DNA of 64,000 nt from Okapia johnstoni. Lineage: Eukaryota; Chordata; Mammalia; Artiodactyla; Giraffidae. Positions 11,542-22,379 of this stretch are shown here, in pieces. Location of the stretch: NCBI GenBank assembly GCA_024291935.2, contig CM044317.1, forward strand, positions 21,536,230-21,600,229. The letters are read 5' to 3'. Each line of letters starts with the position of its first letter. Within the stretch, counting starts at the first letter, position 1. A model generated the notes under the pieces. It worked only from the letters and a program-made list of their open reading frames with translations, was not told where the DNA came from and made no database searches. Position numbers and translations under genes: made by a program.

Positions 11542-11934
11542 CTCCATTCTGGAGGCCCAATATTTCATGGCCCCTCAAAAGCAATATTGTATTAGACAAG
11601 GGGGGCAATCTGCTTGCCAGTCCTCCTTCCTGGAATTGGAACCTTGCCACGGGCTCTTGGGTTGACCCTATAGGTATGAATCCCATATGCAAATATGGCA
11701 TATGATTGAGCCCAGGTGAGTAGTAGAGAGTCAGGTAAGAAAAAACATGGGGCCAGGACTTATGAGGGTCCAGGCTCAAGGCACTCTGCCCAGGTGTCAT
11801 TGCTAAGCTCAATCGATTCCAGACACCAGGGAACTTAGAAAATCTTAAGGAGTGCCCTCCCCTCCCAAAGTGTGGGGCTTCCTGAGGCTTCAGAGTCAGA
11901 GCTAAGACCTGCTTGCCAGCGTCTGAGGGCAGTA
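11542..11934. other. Unassigned intronic sequence
   Basis: No named repeat recognised. The overlapping open frames (11454-11705 plus, 11507-11812 minus) are partly SINE and otherwise featureless. Confidence 0.45.
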
Positions 11935-12040
11935 CTGGATGTCAGGGTGATGCTGGCCTACCAGAAGGAGTTGGGAAGTGTTCCTCCTCCGTCTGTGGTC
12001 TGTAAGTGTTTATACAAGATTGCTATTCTTCTTTAAATGT
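11935..12040 (-). mobile_element. Old L1 ORF2 piece, antisense
   Basis: GTCAGGGTGATGCTGGCCTA, CAGAAGGAGTTGGGAAGTG and TTCTTCTTTAAATGTTTT give the reversed L1 reverse-transcriptase region. It resumes at 12404 after a nested insertion. Confidence 0.7.
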
Positions 12041-12403
12041 TTTCTCCCAGTTTTATTGATATATAATTGATATATAACATTGTATTAGTTCAAGGTGTCT
12101 AGCATAATGATGTATGTATATACTGCAGAATAATTAGTACAATAAGTTAATACCCATCACCTCACAGAGTTACAATTTATTTTCTTGTGATAAGAATTTT
12201 TAAGATTTACTCTCTTTCAAGCACACAATAGAGCATTGTTAACTGCCGTTACAACGTGGTACATTACATCCCCCAGTCTGATTTATCTGATAATTGGAAG
12301 TTGGCAACTTTTGACCACCTTCACTCATTTCCTCCATCTTCCACTCCCCACTTCTGGCAATCCCCATTCTGTGAGATACTTCTTGAAAGTGGGGATTATA
12401 TTA
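12041..12403 (-). mobile_element. L1 3' UTR piece, antisense, nested in older L1
   Basis: TTTTATTGATATATAATTGA, TAACATTGTATTAGTTCAAG, CACCTCACAGAGTTACAA and CTTCTGGCAATCCCCATTC form a reversed L1 3' end. Near-identical 15-mers at 12029-12043 and 12404-12418 (TTCTTTAAATGTTTT and TTTCTTAAATGTTTT) look like its target-site duplication. Confidence 0.75.
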
Positions 12404-13460
12404 TTTCTTAAATGTTTTGTAGAATTTTCCAGTAAAGAAGTAAAGCCTCCTGGGCCTAGAATTATCTTGGTGAGAACTGAATCAGGAATTAAATTTATTC
12501 AATTTTTATAGGGCATTCAGGTTTTCCATTTCTTCTTGAGTCCATTTGGTAATTTTTGCTTTTCAAGAAATTTGTCTATTTTACCTCAGTTTAAATTATT
12601 GGCATAAATTTGCTCATAATATTCTCTAATTGCCTTTTTAATGTCTGTATGTTTCCCATGTTGTGCAAGATTTTCCCCTTTTCACTCCAAATACTGGTAA
12701 ATATTTGTCTTATTTTATTGATCAATTTAGTTAGAAGGTTATCAATTTTACTGATATTTTCAAAGAATCATTTTTTAGTTTCTTTGAATTTCTCTATGCT
12801 TGTTCATTTCCTGTTTTGTTCATTTTTGTTCTTAATAGTTCCTTCTGTGTTAGACTTTAGGTTTTTGATTTCTTCTTTTACCTCTTAAGGCAGAATATTA
12901 GAGCATTGATTTGAGAACTTTTTTTTCTAAAATAATTATCTGTAGATATGCATTTTCTTCTAAGCACTGTTTTAGTTGTAGCACACCTGGGAATCTTCTA
13001 TATCCTTTCTGATACCTTGTTTAATTGTTCTACCAATTACTGAGAGAATTGACATATCCAACTATAATTATGAATTTGCTGATTTCTTTTTCAAAACTAT
13101 GAGGCTTTACCTTACATTTTAAAACAACTGTTAGTTGCACACACATTTAAGATTGTTATGTCTTTTTGATGAATTAGCTCTTTTATCATTACAACATGTT
13201 CTGCTTTATTCTTGTTAGCGTTCTTTGTTATGAAGTTTATTTCGTCAGTTATTAGTTAAGCTACTTCAGCTTTCTTATGACTAGTGGTGCATGGTGTATC
13301 TTTTTAATCCTTTTATTTTTAGCCTGTAACTTTATTTTAAAAATTAATTTCTTGTAGGCAGAATATAGTTTGGTCTTACCATGTCTCTCAGCCAGTAGAT
13401 TCTTATCTCTTATAGAAATATTTAGATTCATGAAATTATTGAAAGGTTGGGTTTAAACCT
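12404..13460 (-). mobile_element. Old L1 ORF2, antisense, resumed
   Basis: Follows the reversed ORF2 order: TTTTGTAGAATTTTCCAGT, CCTCCTGGGCCTAGAAT, CATTTCTTCTTGAGTCCATT, TCAATTTTACTGATATTTTC, TCTTTTTGATGAATTAGCTC, then TTTCTTGTAGGCAGAATATA. All frames are broken, so it is long dead. Confidence 0.75.
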
Positions 13461-13529
13461 ATAATCTTATGATTTATTTTCTATTTGTCCCATCTGTTTT
13501 ATGCTTCTCCCATTTTCTTGTTTTCCATT

Positions 13530-13690
13530 AGGTTATTTTTATTAACTTTATTGAGAAATGATTTGTGTATGATAAACTACATTCTCTGAAAAAGTGAATT
13601 TGATGAGTTTTAATACTTGCATACACATAATGATTCATCCCTACAATCAAGATAAAGAACAGTTTGATAACTGGGCTTTTTAGTATTTCA
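13530..13690 (-). mobile_element. Old L1 3' end piece, antisense
   Basis: TTAACTTTATTGAGAAATG, then AGTGAATTTGATGAGTTTT and CAATCAAGATAAAGAACAG match the reversed end of an older L1 subfamily. Confidence 0.6.
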
Positions 13691-13701
13691 TTTTATCCTC
13701 A

Positions 13702-13903
13702 GGGGCTTCCCTGGTGGCTCAGATGGTAAAGAATCTGCCTGCAATGCTGGAGACCCAGGTTCAATTACTGGGGGAAGATCCCCTGGAGAAGGGAATGGCA
13801 ACCCACTCTAGTACTCTTGCCTGGAGAATTCCATGGACAGAGGAGCCTGGCTGGCTTTAGTCCATGGGGTCCGCAAAGAGTCAGACACAACTGAATGACT
13901 AAC
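13702..13903 (+). mobile_element. Bov-tA SINE
   Basis: A full copy from GGGCTTCCCTGGTGGCTCAG to AGTCAGACACAACTGAATGA. An imperfect repeat of TTTATCC lies at both flanks. Confidence 0.95.
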
Positions 13904-14189
13904 ATTTATCCCCACAATTGGTTTATTAGCCATATCTCCCTTTTTTTAGTGTTGCCTTCAAATTACATCTTTAATTTATGAGGGTTTGTCTTCAAAAACA
14001 CTATCCTGATTTATGCATAATGGAAGAACCTTACAAGGTTTCCTTGCCCCATCCCTTGTGCTGCAAGTTTTCATACATTTTACTGCTATACGTGCTTTAA
14101 ACACCACAACGTACTGATTAAACACTGACTATCTTTTAAAGAGATAATAATATGAGAAAAATGATATTTAACCACATTTAACCACAAAT
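13904..14189. other. Probable decayed L1 remnant
   Basis: AT-rich sequence lying between L1 pieces in the same orientation. I cannot align it to a family by eye. Confidence 0.35.
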
Positions 14190-15140
14190 TTGTGGTACTT
14201 AGCCACAAATTTGCCATTTTTAATGTTTTTCATCCGGTGTGGACACCCAAATTCTCATCTGGTATCACTTGCCTCCTGCTTGCACTGCCAGTGCAGTGTT
14301 GATGACAGATTTTTTCCAACTTTTGTCTCAAAAATTTTTTTATTTTGCCTTAATTTTGGAAACGTATCTGTCTGGATATGTAACTCTAGGCTGACAATTG
14401 TTTTCTTTCAGCGCTTTAATGATGTCCTTCCATTTCTTTGGACTTGCATAATTTGTGAGAAGAAATCTGTGATTCTTAGATGTAACCTATGTAATTTGAC
14501 TTTTTTCTATAGATGGTTTTAAGACTTTCTGTTTATGATATACTTTCAGTAACATGATTATTGTTCCTCTTGATGTGACTTTGTCGTTTGTTTTTCATAT
14601 CCAACAAGGGATTTGTTGAGCTCAGATTTGTGACTTTATAGTTTTCAACAAAACTGGAAAAATTTGTTTTTTTCAAGTATTATTTTCTGCTTCCTCCCCA
14701 TCTCTTCTTCTTTTTTAAAATAAGACTTCAATTATATATTGTTCCACAAGTCACTGAGACTGTGTTCACTACCCCCCACCCCCATCTTCCTGTTCTCTGT
14801 GCTTCAGGATGCATAATTTCTATTGCAATGCCTTCACAGTCACAGATCCTTTTCCTCATACATTCTCTACATTCTCTAATCTTCTGTTAATCCCATCCAG
14901 TATATTTTTCATACATAAAAGTTTTGCTTGTATTTTTTTTTTTTTTTTGCATCTTCCCTTTGTCTCCCAGTTATGTCAAATTTCTGGGTGACTTCTTGAC
15001 ATATAGAGTATCTTTATAATTATGATAAATTTTGTCTTGAGTGCTGGATTTTTGTTTGTTTCACTCTTGGTTAAAGAGTATTTTGCTTTTTCTCTCAGGC
15101 AGTTAAGTTTCTGAGTTAAATAATTTTGAAGTTATTTTTA
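14190..15140 (-). mobile_element. Old L1 5' region, antisense
   Basis: TATGTAACTCTAGGCTGACA, TTTCTTTCAGCGCTTTAAT, CAACAAGGGATTTGTTGAGC, TCAAGTATTATTTTCTGC and CACAAGTCACTGAGACTGTG follow a well-known reversed old-L1 order. It includes a poly-T run at about 14934-14949. Confidence 0.6.
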
Positions 15141-15300
15141 ATGCTTTTAAAGAGTGGGACTTGAATAAAATTTATTCAAGGTCTGTGACTCAACGTGACC
15201 CTTCAAGCCCCTTCTGTTCAATGAGGTCTATTTACTCTGGCTAGTGGGAATACGAATTAGTCCTGGCCTTACACGAGCTCTTGGATTTATTCGGCTTATA

Positions 15301-15524
15301 TGTGTGTGTGCTCAGTCACTTCAGTCAAGTCCACCTCTTTGTGATGCTATGGACTATACCCGCCAGGATCCTCTGTCCATGGGATTGTCCAGGCATGAAT
15401 ACTGGAGTCGGTTGCCATGGCCTCCTTCAGGGAATCTTCCTGACCCAGGGATTGAACCCATGTCTCTTGCATCTCTTGCATTGGCAGGTGGGTTCTTTAT
15501 CACTAGCACCACCTGGGAAGCCCC
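15301..15524 (-). mobile_element. Bov-tA SINE, antisense, with target-site duplication
   Basis: A reversed full copy with CATCTCTTGCATCTCTTGCAT showing a short internal duplication. Flanks TATTCGGCTTATA (15288-15300) and TATTCAGCTTACA (15525-15537) match at 11 of 13. Confidence 0.95.
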
Positions 15525-15537
15525 TATTCAGCTTACA

Positions 15538-17430
15538 GATCCTCATTAATTGTTCTTTTTCTCAATCTGTAGGACTTCACTGTATTCATGTGAAGACTGG
15601 TACTCAGTCAAAGACTAGGGGAAACTCTATGCAGATTCCTCAAGCCCCCTCTTTTCAGAGCTCTCTTACGTCCAATACTCTTTGTACAAATTCAAGCCAC
15701 CTCAGTCTCCTTGAACCCTGGGCTCCTTAACTTAGTAGGACCGCTGGACTTTGGTTGAGATTCCCCCTCCCAGTGCTATAATCTGGGAATTGCCTCCAGG
15801 CAGAAAGCCAAGGCCATCATAGGGCACATATAGTTAATTTCCCTTTCTTTAGGGATCATAGGCTTCAGCAGCTCTGTTGACCAATGTCTGAAAATCAGTA
15901 GTTTTATTATATTTTAGCAATCTTTTCTAGTTTACAGTTGTGGGGGAGATAATTCCAGATGTTATCACTTCCTCATGGCAGGAAGTGGAAATTCCCCAGA
16001 CACAGCACACTTTCTTTCAACTTTGCCTTAATTTCCTACTTTAAGTGCAGAATATATGCTGCAGATTGCCAGTTTCTCTCACAAGTGCAAACTGTTTTTG
16101 GACTTCCTCCCCCTTATCCCTACCATGCTCAATTCTCAGAAACTTTTATCCTGGACTTTCAACTAGATTCTCAAAATCAATATAGGGACCTCTTAAATTA
16201 TAACTTAACTACTGCCAAGATTAGAGTCTCAAGTTGAGCGAGTTTAAATGGAAAACTCACTTACAGCCACAATGTTATAGGGGATCTGTCTGTGGAAAAC
16301 CATTTTGTAATATAAAAATTCCAAAATGACGGTGACCATAGTACAAAATTTATATATATAAAGACAGTGGTAAAGTGGTGATGAAGGACATTTGTGCTTC
16401 CCTGGAAATGCCAGCCAGAATCCATGGTTCAGAATAAAACCTGCCAAATGTCTCACCTTTTGTGAACTGCCTTCTTGATGCCAGTCCCACATTGCGAGCT
16501 TTGCTGACAGAAGGCCTCCAACAGAATCAAGTTTCTTAGACCCCACTTCTTTGGTCTTTATAGAATAAAGGACACAGGGTGGTCAGGGGTATAAGTCATC
16601 TGAAGGAAGGTTCCTGAAGTATTAACAATGTCTTTTCCTTCTTTCCCTAGCTGGAGAAGCTAGGAGATAGGAAGCAGGGAAATTTCTATTTGTTCCTCCC
16701 TCTTCTGATGAAATTTGTGTTTCCCAAGTTCCCTCCACCCTCAGCACTAGCTGTGGGGTTGGAGGTAGGGTGGTGTGTCAGAGCATTTGGTGTTGCTGGA
16801 GTAGGGCAACCTGAGCTCCCCACCTTGGCTCGGCCTGTATTGAAGAGTGTCTGCCGTGGGAGGCAGCTGGGGTGGGACAGAAACAGAACTTCTGGGTGGA
16901 TTGCTTGCCGCCTTGGGAATAGGGGAGCAGAGGACAGCAAACTGTGCAAGGGGTGGGCCCTTGAGGAGCTCCCTAAAGGGCTAACAGCTTCATCTCCACT
17001 CAAAGCCGGAGCCAACACTTAAGCCCCTTGGTGTTAGACTAAGAGGCAGAGCAGAGACTTGCCAGCTCTGATGTCATTTGCTATGTAAGCAGGAGCTCCT
17101 TTAGGGTGAGGAGAAGTTTTGACTGTTTGGATTTCAAAAAGCACAGGATTAAATATTAAACCTCAATGGGACAAAGAAATAAGGTGTCTGGCTCATGCAA
17201 GATAGAGGGTTGAGGGCCCAGAACATTTACTGTTGCTTGAAAATGAATGAATTTCCTTCTTGCAAATGTCTACGTTGAGACGATTCTATGAAACTTATTA
17301 ATATGCTTGTGCATGTATATAAAACCAGAGATAGCATATTAAAAGCTTTTACATTGGGTTTGATTGCACATGCTTGCAAAATTCCCTTGAGAGAATATTA
17401 CTGCATGATTGATTTGACTGAGGCTTTTAA
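15538..17430. other. Unassigned intronic sequence with a GC-richer block
   Basis: No named repeat recognised. Between about 16686 and 17022 two 110-codon frames lie almost exactly opposite each other on the two strands. Neither has a recognisable domain, so I do not call a gene. Confidence 0.5.
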
Positions 17431-17443
17431 AAATGTGTGTTTT

Positions 17444-17572
17444 CTTTTCTTTTTTTCTATTGGCCACGCCATGCAGCATGTGGGATCTTAATTCCCCAAC
17501 CAGGGTTAGAACCCGCACCCTCTGCATTGGAAGCACAGAGTCTTAACCACTGGACCACCAGGGAAGTCCCTC
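17444..17572 (-). mobile_element. CHR-type SINE, antisense, with target-site duplication
   Basis: GCATGTGGGATCTTAATTCC, AACCAGGGTTAGAACCCGC and GGACCACCAGGGAAGTCCC. Flanks AAAATGTGTGTTTTC and AAAATGTACATTTTC are near-duplicates. Confidence 0.92.
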
Positions 17573-17589
17573 AAAATGTACATTTTCAA

Positions 17590-18004
17590 CGAAGCTGGAC
17601 ATAAGATGGCTACCTCTCCTGGCAAAACTCCCTGTTGCAAACATAGATGTGTTATTACTCCAAAATCCTTTGAATTGTACTGGAAATTAGGGTCATCTGT
17701 CTCAAAAATTTTCATTGTTTAGTTGATGAGGAGGCAAAGTGTCCAAATGTCTTTGGATGTTTCCATGGGGATGTTTTCAATGTTCCTCAGCACTTCCATT
17801 TCAATAAATCAGAGTCTGCATGACTCTGATGGGCTTGTCAGCACTAGGAAATTGGCTTGGCTTAGTGAAGGACAATGGTGTTGGTCATTCAATGATTAGA
17901 AAGTCACAAATATGAGTTCTAGCTATTACCATGTGGCTACGACTCTGTGTGTTTAGCACTGCAAGGCTAGCCCACAAAAACATATGAAAGTGCTTAATGA
18001 TAAC
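17590..18004. other. Unassigned intronic sequence
   Basis: No gene or named repeat recognised. Confidence 0.5.
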
Positions 18005-18299
18005 ATGATTCTTATTGCTGTTATAAAAAATTATCACAACTTAGTGGCTTAAATTTACTACCTAACAGTTCTGGAGGTCAGAAGTCCAAAAGAAAAGGTG
18101 TGAATAAGTGTGGTAGTGAGGGTCTGGGGAAGAGTTTGTTTCCTTGCCTTTTCAAACCTCTAGAGGCTATCTGTAATCTCTGGCTTGTGGCCCCTTCCTT
18201 GCATTACTCAAACTTCTGACACCATCCACGGTCAGATGTCTTGCAATCACTGTGAGTCTCCTGCTCCCTCTGAAAAGGACTTTTGTAATTACACTAGAT
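18005..18299 (-). mobile_element. MaLR/MLT1-like LTR, antisense, first part
   Basis: TTATTGCTGTTATAAAAAAT, TAGTGGCTTAAATTTACTAC and AGTTCTGGAGGTCAGAAGTC are the reversed LTR end. It continues at 18542-18670 beyond an inserted Bov-tA. Confidence 0.6.
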
Positions 18300-18311
18300 A
18301 CACTGGATAAT

Positions 18312-18529
18312 GGGCTTCCCAGGTGGTGCTAGTGGTAAATAACCCACCTGCCAATGCAGGAATGCAGAAGACCTGGGTTTGATCCCTGGGTTGGGAAGAT
18401 CCCCTGGAGGAGGGCATGGCAATCCACTCCAGCATTCTTGCCTGGAGAATTCCATGGACAGAGGAGCCTGGAGGGCTACAGTCTATAGGGTTGCAAAGGG
18501 TTGGACACAACTGAAACGACTTAGCATGC
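18312..18529 (+). mobile_element. Bov-tA SINE inserted in an LTR, with 12-bp target-site duplication
   Basis: Runs from GGGCTTCCCAGGTGGTGCTA to GAAACGACTTAGCATGC. ACACTGGATAAT (18300-18311) and ACCCTGGATAAT (18530-18541) flank it, matching at 11 of 12. The LTR reads on across the gap. Confidence 0.97.
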
Positions 18530-18541
18530 ACCCTGGATAAT

Positions 18542-18670
18542 CCAGGGTATCCCCTGCATCTCAAAATCCTTACCTTAATTTTACGTCAAAGTCCCTGTTG
18601 CCGTGAAAGGTAAGATATTGAAAGACTCTGGTGATTAGAGGATGTGTATATCTTTGGAGAATGTTACTAC
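18542..18670 (-). mobile_element. MaLR/MLT1-like LTR, antisense, second part
   Basis: TCTCAAAATCCTTACCTTAA, then CCCTGTTGCCGTGAAAGGTA and GATTAGAGGATGTGTATATC continue the repeat begun at 18005. Confidence 0.6.
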
Positions 18671-19395
18671 CATGCCATATTAACTAAAAAAGCAAAAAAT
18701 CATATGATCTCATGTACCTACCTGTAAAATGTTAAATTCAAATTTAATTTATGATAATGACTTCCTATCTGTCTATTGCCCTCATTTCCCTGCCTTCCAA
18801 CCTTATTGAGACTGCCAAATTCTGGGCCACTTTACTGTGTCCCAGAGTTGGTTCTTGCTCTTTCTTTCCTCCTCAGTTGCTTCTAGACTCTATGGCTCAT
18901 CCTTCCAACCATCCTTGCCAATGTTCTTGGCTCTTACCTGCTTGTTTTTTTGTGATACCTCCTCTTCTAAACCAAACTTTCAACTTCTTTATGATGCCTG
19001 GCCTGTTGGGGTCTCTTGGAGGAAATTCCCAAACGGTCCTTGTTATCACTAAGGTACATTCATGATCTTCGGGGGCCCTTAGCATGGGCTCAGAAGGTTT
19101 CTATGTTTTCATAGTCTAGGCCACTCTTTTAGGGTATGTTACAAACTCCACCCCCATTCTGTGTTCTCTCCCTCTCTTCAGACAATTCTTTGAGGAAAAA
19201 AAATTGCAGCCATTAAAGCCACTAAAAAGAAGTCCGTGAATTTTGCCCTTGTCCTATAAACTCACTTCCAGGGACTTTTGTCTCTTATTTTCTCCTAAGG
19301 CAATCCAGAATATTCACAAACCAGGAATATCCACAATTGATTTGTATCCCCCTTGCAGACTGTGTTCTATAAGGTCTAAGTTCTGCTTTCAAAAT
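18671..19395. other. Unassigned pyrimidine-rich intronic sequence
   Basis: The 104-codon plus-strand frame at 18751-19065 has a hydrophobic start but no recognisable family, no good splice context and two overlapping rival frames. I leave it uncalled. Confidence 0.45.
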
Positions 19396-19403
19396 GGCAT
19401 TCT

Positions 19404-19538
19404 GGGGAATTCCCTAGAGGTCCAGTGGTTAGGGCTCCATATTTTCACTGCAGAAGATACAGGTTCAATCCCTAGTCATAAGGTCCCCCATGCTTCAGGG
19501 TGTAGCAAAACAAACAAGCAAACAAACAAAAACGGGGG
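19404..19538 (+). mobile_element. CHR-type SINE with 8-bp target-site duplication
   Basis: GGGGAATTCCCTAGAGGTCC head, CAGGTTCAATCCCTAGTCAT B-box region and a (CAAA)n tail. GGCATTCT at 19396-19403 repeats at 19539-19546. Confidence 0.9.
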
Positions 19539-19844
19539 GGCATTCTCTAATTGCTAGCTCTACTTATTTACCATCCGCTAAAGCCAATGATTTCCCCAAA
19601 TCTCTGGAGTCTAGATTCTGTCCCTACAATTTCATTGAATTAGCACCTGACTTGCATACAGAAAAATCCAAAGTCAAGTTCATCACCAAACTCACTCCAG
19701 CCTAATTCATCTCCATGCTTCTTATTTAAGGAAATGGTGCTCTTATTATCCTGATCTCATCTTGGCATTCTCTCAGTTACCCCACAGTGTATCAGCTATG
19801 AGACCTGAAGATTCAATTTCTTAATGTATATGTTACATTCAATT

Positions 19845-19940
19845 TCCTCATATATATGTAATAATCAATTTCCTAAACACATAAATACATTATTATACAT
19901 ATAATATACATATTATACATAATATATACATACTTTCCCC
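19845..19940. repeat. AT-rich low-complexity stretch
   Basis: Imperfect runs of TATACAT and ATATAAT-type units. Confidence 0.8.
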
Positions 19941-20163
19941 CATCTCTATTATAGGATCAAATGTTCATATATATTTTCTTGTATTTTTATACTTTTTACG
20001 TTTCATTACTTTATCTGAAATTGTATGTGTTTACGTTTTGTGTGTTTTTTAAGAGAGAAACCTAGCATTTTCTTTTTTTACCAAATAGTTATTCATTTGT
20101 TGCAGCACCTTTCAACCATTTCTTATGCCCCTCCTGCTTTGAAATGCTATCTTTATTATTTAC

Positions 20164-20198
20164 TAAATATATACATATACACACACACACACACATAC
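20164..20198. repeat. (TA)n/(CA)n simple repeat
   Basis: ATATATACATATA followed by about ten CA units. Confidence 0.9.
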
Positions 20199-20329
20199 TA
20201 GGACCTGCTTCGGGGTTTGCTTTCTCTTTTGTTTATTTTTCTCTCTATTCTTGAGCCATATCATGCTATTTTAATTATTGCATTTTTATATGTTTTAATA
20301 GCACACGTATGCTTTAAGTGTCCTCTTCA

Positions 20330-20750
20330 AGGTTTTTCAGTTTTTACCTATTTACTCTTCTGCTAAATGAAAAAAAAAAAACCTTTGTCAAATTTAGAAT
20401 GGAGTTACATTGAACTTATGAATTATTCAGACAAAAAAATCTTTTTCAAGAATGAAGTCTTCTTTTCCAGAATTTAGTCTCTCTTTCCATTTTTATTTTT
20501 AAAAAGCCCCTCAGGAGAAAAATATACATCATTTTCTCATGAAAAATTATTACTTTACTATAGTAATTATTAGATTTAGGTTGCTAATATTTTTTCTATG
20601 ATAAGCAAAATTTTGTGCTCTTTTGGTTTATTTTGAGGGGTATATTAAGTCTGAAAAATAATTTGAGAAGCTTTTCATTGTGGTGCATCTTTGGTACATT
20701 TCTTGTTAAACGTTTATCTATTGATTTGCATTAATTAACTACTATTTCTT
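20330..20750 (-). mobile_element. Decayed L1 piece, antisense (first of two similar copies)
   Basis: GTTACATTGAACTTATGAAT and AGGTTGCTAATATTTTTTC fit the reversed L1 ORF2 order. The part around 20580-20710 resembles 22437-22570. Confidence 0.5.
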
Positions 20751-21147
20751 GTTTCAGAAGTGGAGCTAGAAGCACATCACTCCTTCCCACTCCCTCAAGA
20801 ATGTGGATGGCAGATTCGTCTATAAGGCGCACAGAGAAGAGGGTTAAGCATGGACATCCTCTTGAGCACTGGTGGGGTTAAGCCCGTGGATCCAAGCCAA
20901 AGAGAGAAATCACAGGTAATAATTTCTTTCTTCCACTTTGTGATTAGTAGAGCAACTAGTCAAGTCGTCCTGATGGATTCTGCTCCAGGGCAAGCCTGGG
21001 GTTTCTGTGGAGGGTCAGTGGGTGCACTGGCAGCAGCTGGGTTGGGTGGGAGTGTTTTAGCGAATCCCCTGTCCTGGTGCAGACAGCCCTGGGCATCCTG
21101 CCAGAGGTGTGGCCAGAGTTCAGGGCCTGGGGTTCCCAAAGCAAAAA
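20751..21147. other. Unassigned sequence next to the retroviral LTR
   Basis: It has an acceptor-like CTTGTTTCAG (ending 20758) and a donor-like CACAGGTAATA (about 20915) on the plus strand. All three frames between them contain stops, so no coding exon is called. Confidence 0.4.
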
Positions 21148-21220
21148 TGATCCACTGTTATAGCCACGCATTCCGGGAAACAAGCTCACTCAGAAGGACG
21201 ATGCATATGGTGAAGTGCAG

Positions 21221-21226
21221 TTTATT
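21221..21226 (-). terminator. Poly(A) signal of the ERV LTR
   Basis: AATAAA on the minus strand, followed within about 20 bases by a likely cleavage region. It could also end AIG1 transcripts that read through this intron. Confidence 0.6.
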
Positions 21227-21290
21227 ACACTGGCGGGCCCAAGGCAGAGTCTCCTCTTAGCCAAGGACCCCGACCAGCATTTGTGAAAAT

Positions 21291-21298
21291 CTTTTATA
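21291..21298 (-). promoter_or_regulatory. TATA box of the ERV LTR
   Basis: TATAAAAG on the minus strand. Transcription would start near 21270 and run in the AIG1 direction. Whether it is active is unknown. Confidence 0.6.
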
Positions 21299-22379
21299 CC
21301 CCACGTGTACGTGTCTGTCTGAACCCTCCACCCCAATTTCCTTGTGACTTACATAAACAAAGGAAAGGTAAATACAATCACAATAACCCCATCATTCATG
21401 TGTTATGTGTTCAAACAATCAATTATCAATAAGCCCGAGGTGACAGAAAAAATTTATGACCTGTCCAGAGGTTAGGGGGATTAGTGTATGTTTTCTCTTA
21501 GGTGATGGATACTATCTTCAAGGTTCCCCTGTCCGGAGGGGGTCTTATCCTTCTATTGTTGTTTTCACAGGCACTAAGCACAGAGTTCAGAGTCCATTAG
21601 AGAGGTGGCTGAACATGATCAGCACGAACAGGCCTAAGATGGAGTCCAGGCCCCATGAATTCCTTCTTCACCACCATGGGAAAACCAAACTTAACCACAA
21701 ATCTGATCACAGAATCAAATTTCAAACCTCAAAGCGGTGTGTGAATTCAGCATGCTGCAGAGAAATGAGTTGTTTCAGCTTTAGGTCTAAAGCCCCACAG
21801 GTGTCAATTTCTTTAGGTTTGCTTTGGTGGCAATAATAGGAAAGCGTTATTTGTTAGAGAAGAGGCATAGTAACAGGGTCCCAGAGGAACTGCCCCAGAA
21901 AGCCCTGAGAAATATTCCATTCCTTGAGGTTTCTTCATTCTAAGAGTCAACTGGAGAAATAATTTCCTCTGGTGGTTTTGCTCCTTTCCTGCCTCTTTTT
22001 AAACAGCATTTAATTTTCCTTTCTGTTAATAATATCAATTCTATAGTTATATAAACCTTTTTTAAAAAACATAAAACTTTTTCACTTTAGGTCAAAATAT
22101 AACTTTTTTGATGCTGGATGTACCTCACACAAACATCTCAGAAAAGTAACGGTAACACTGTCATGGACATTTTATCTGGTTTCTGACCTTAAAAGGGAAT
22201 TTGAGATGACTGTTGCTTCTCATAATATGAAATATTTTTATATTACTAATGGTATTATCAGAAATGCTAAAATTTCCCAACTGCCTCAGAGCAACTATGG
22301 AGAGAATCATTTGAGTTTTTTCTTTATGTGCTATTGAGACAATGTTTTTTAACAAAAATCATAATATTAAGCCATCCTT

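Larger units (their letters stand above)
21148..21850 (-). mobile_element. Endogenous retrovirus LTR (probably ERVK-type, solo), minus strand
   Basis: On the minus strand a TATA box (TATAAAAG, 21298-21291) stands 72 bases before a poly(A) signal (AATAAA, 21226-21221). This is the layout of a short-R retroviral LTR. Phrases such as GGCGGGCCCAAGGCAGAGTC and AGATGGAGTCCAGGCCCCAT on the plus strand match a dispersed bovid ERV LTR that I recall. The low boundary at a TG (CA on the element strand) is plausible; the high boundary is uncertain and could reach about 21960. No gag, pol or env remnant is seen, so a solo LTR is likely. It points the same way as AIG1. Confidence 0.7.

Noticed and set aside
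15281..15730. 149-codon plus-strand open frame
   Set aside because: Most of it is the antisense Bov-tA at 15301-15524; such frames recur in many Bov-tA copies here.
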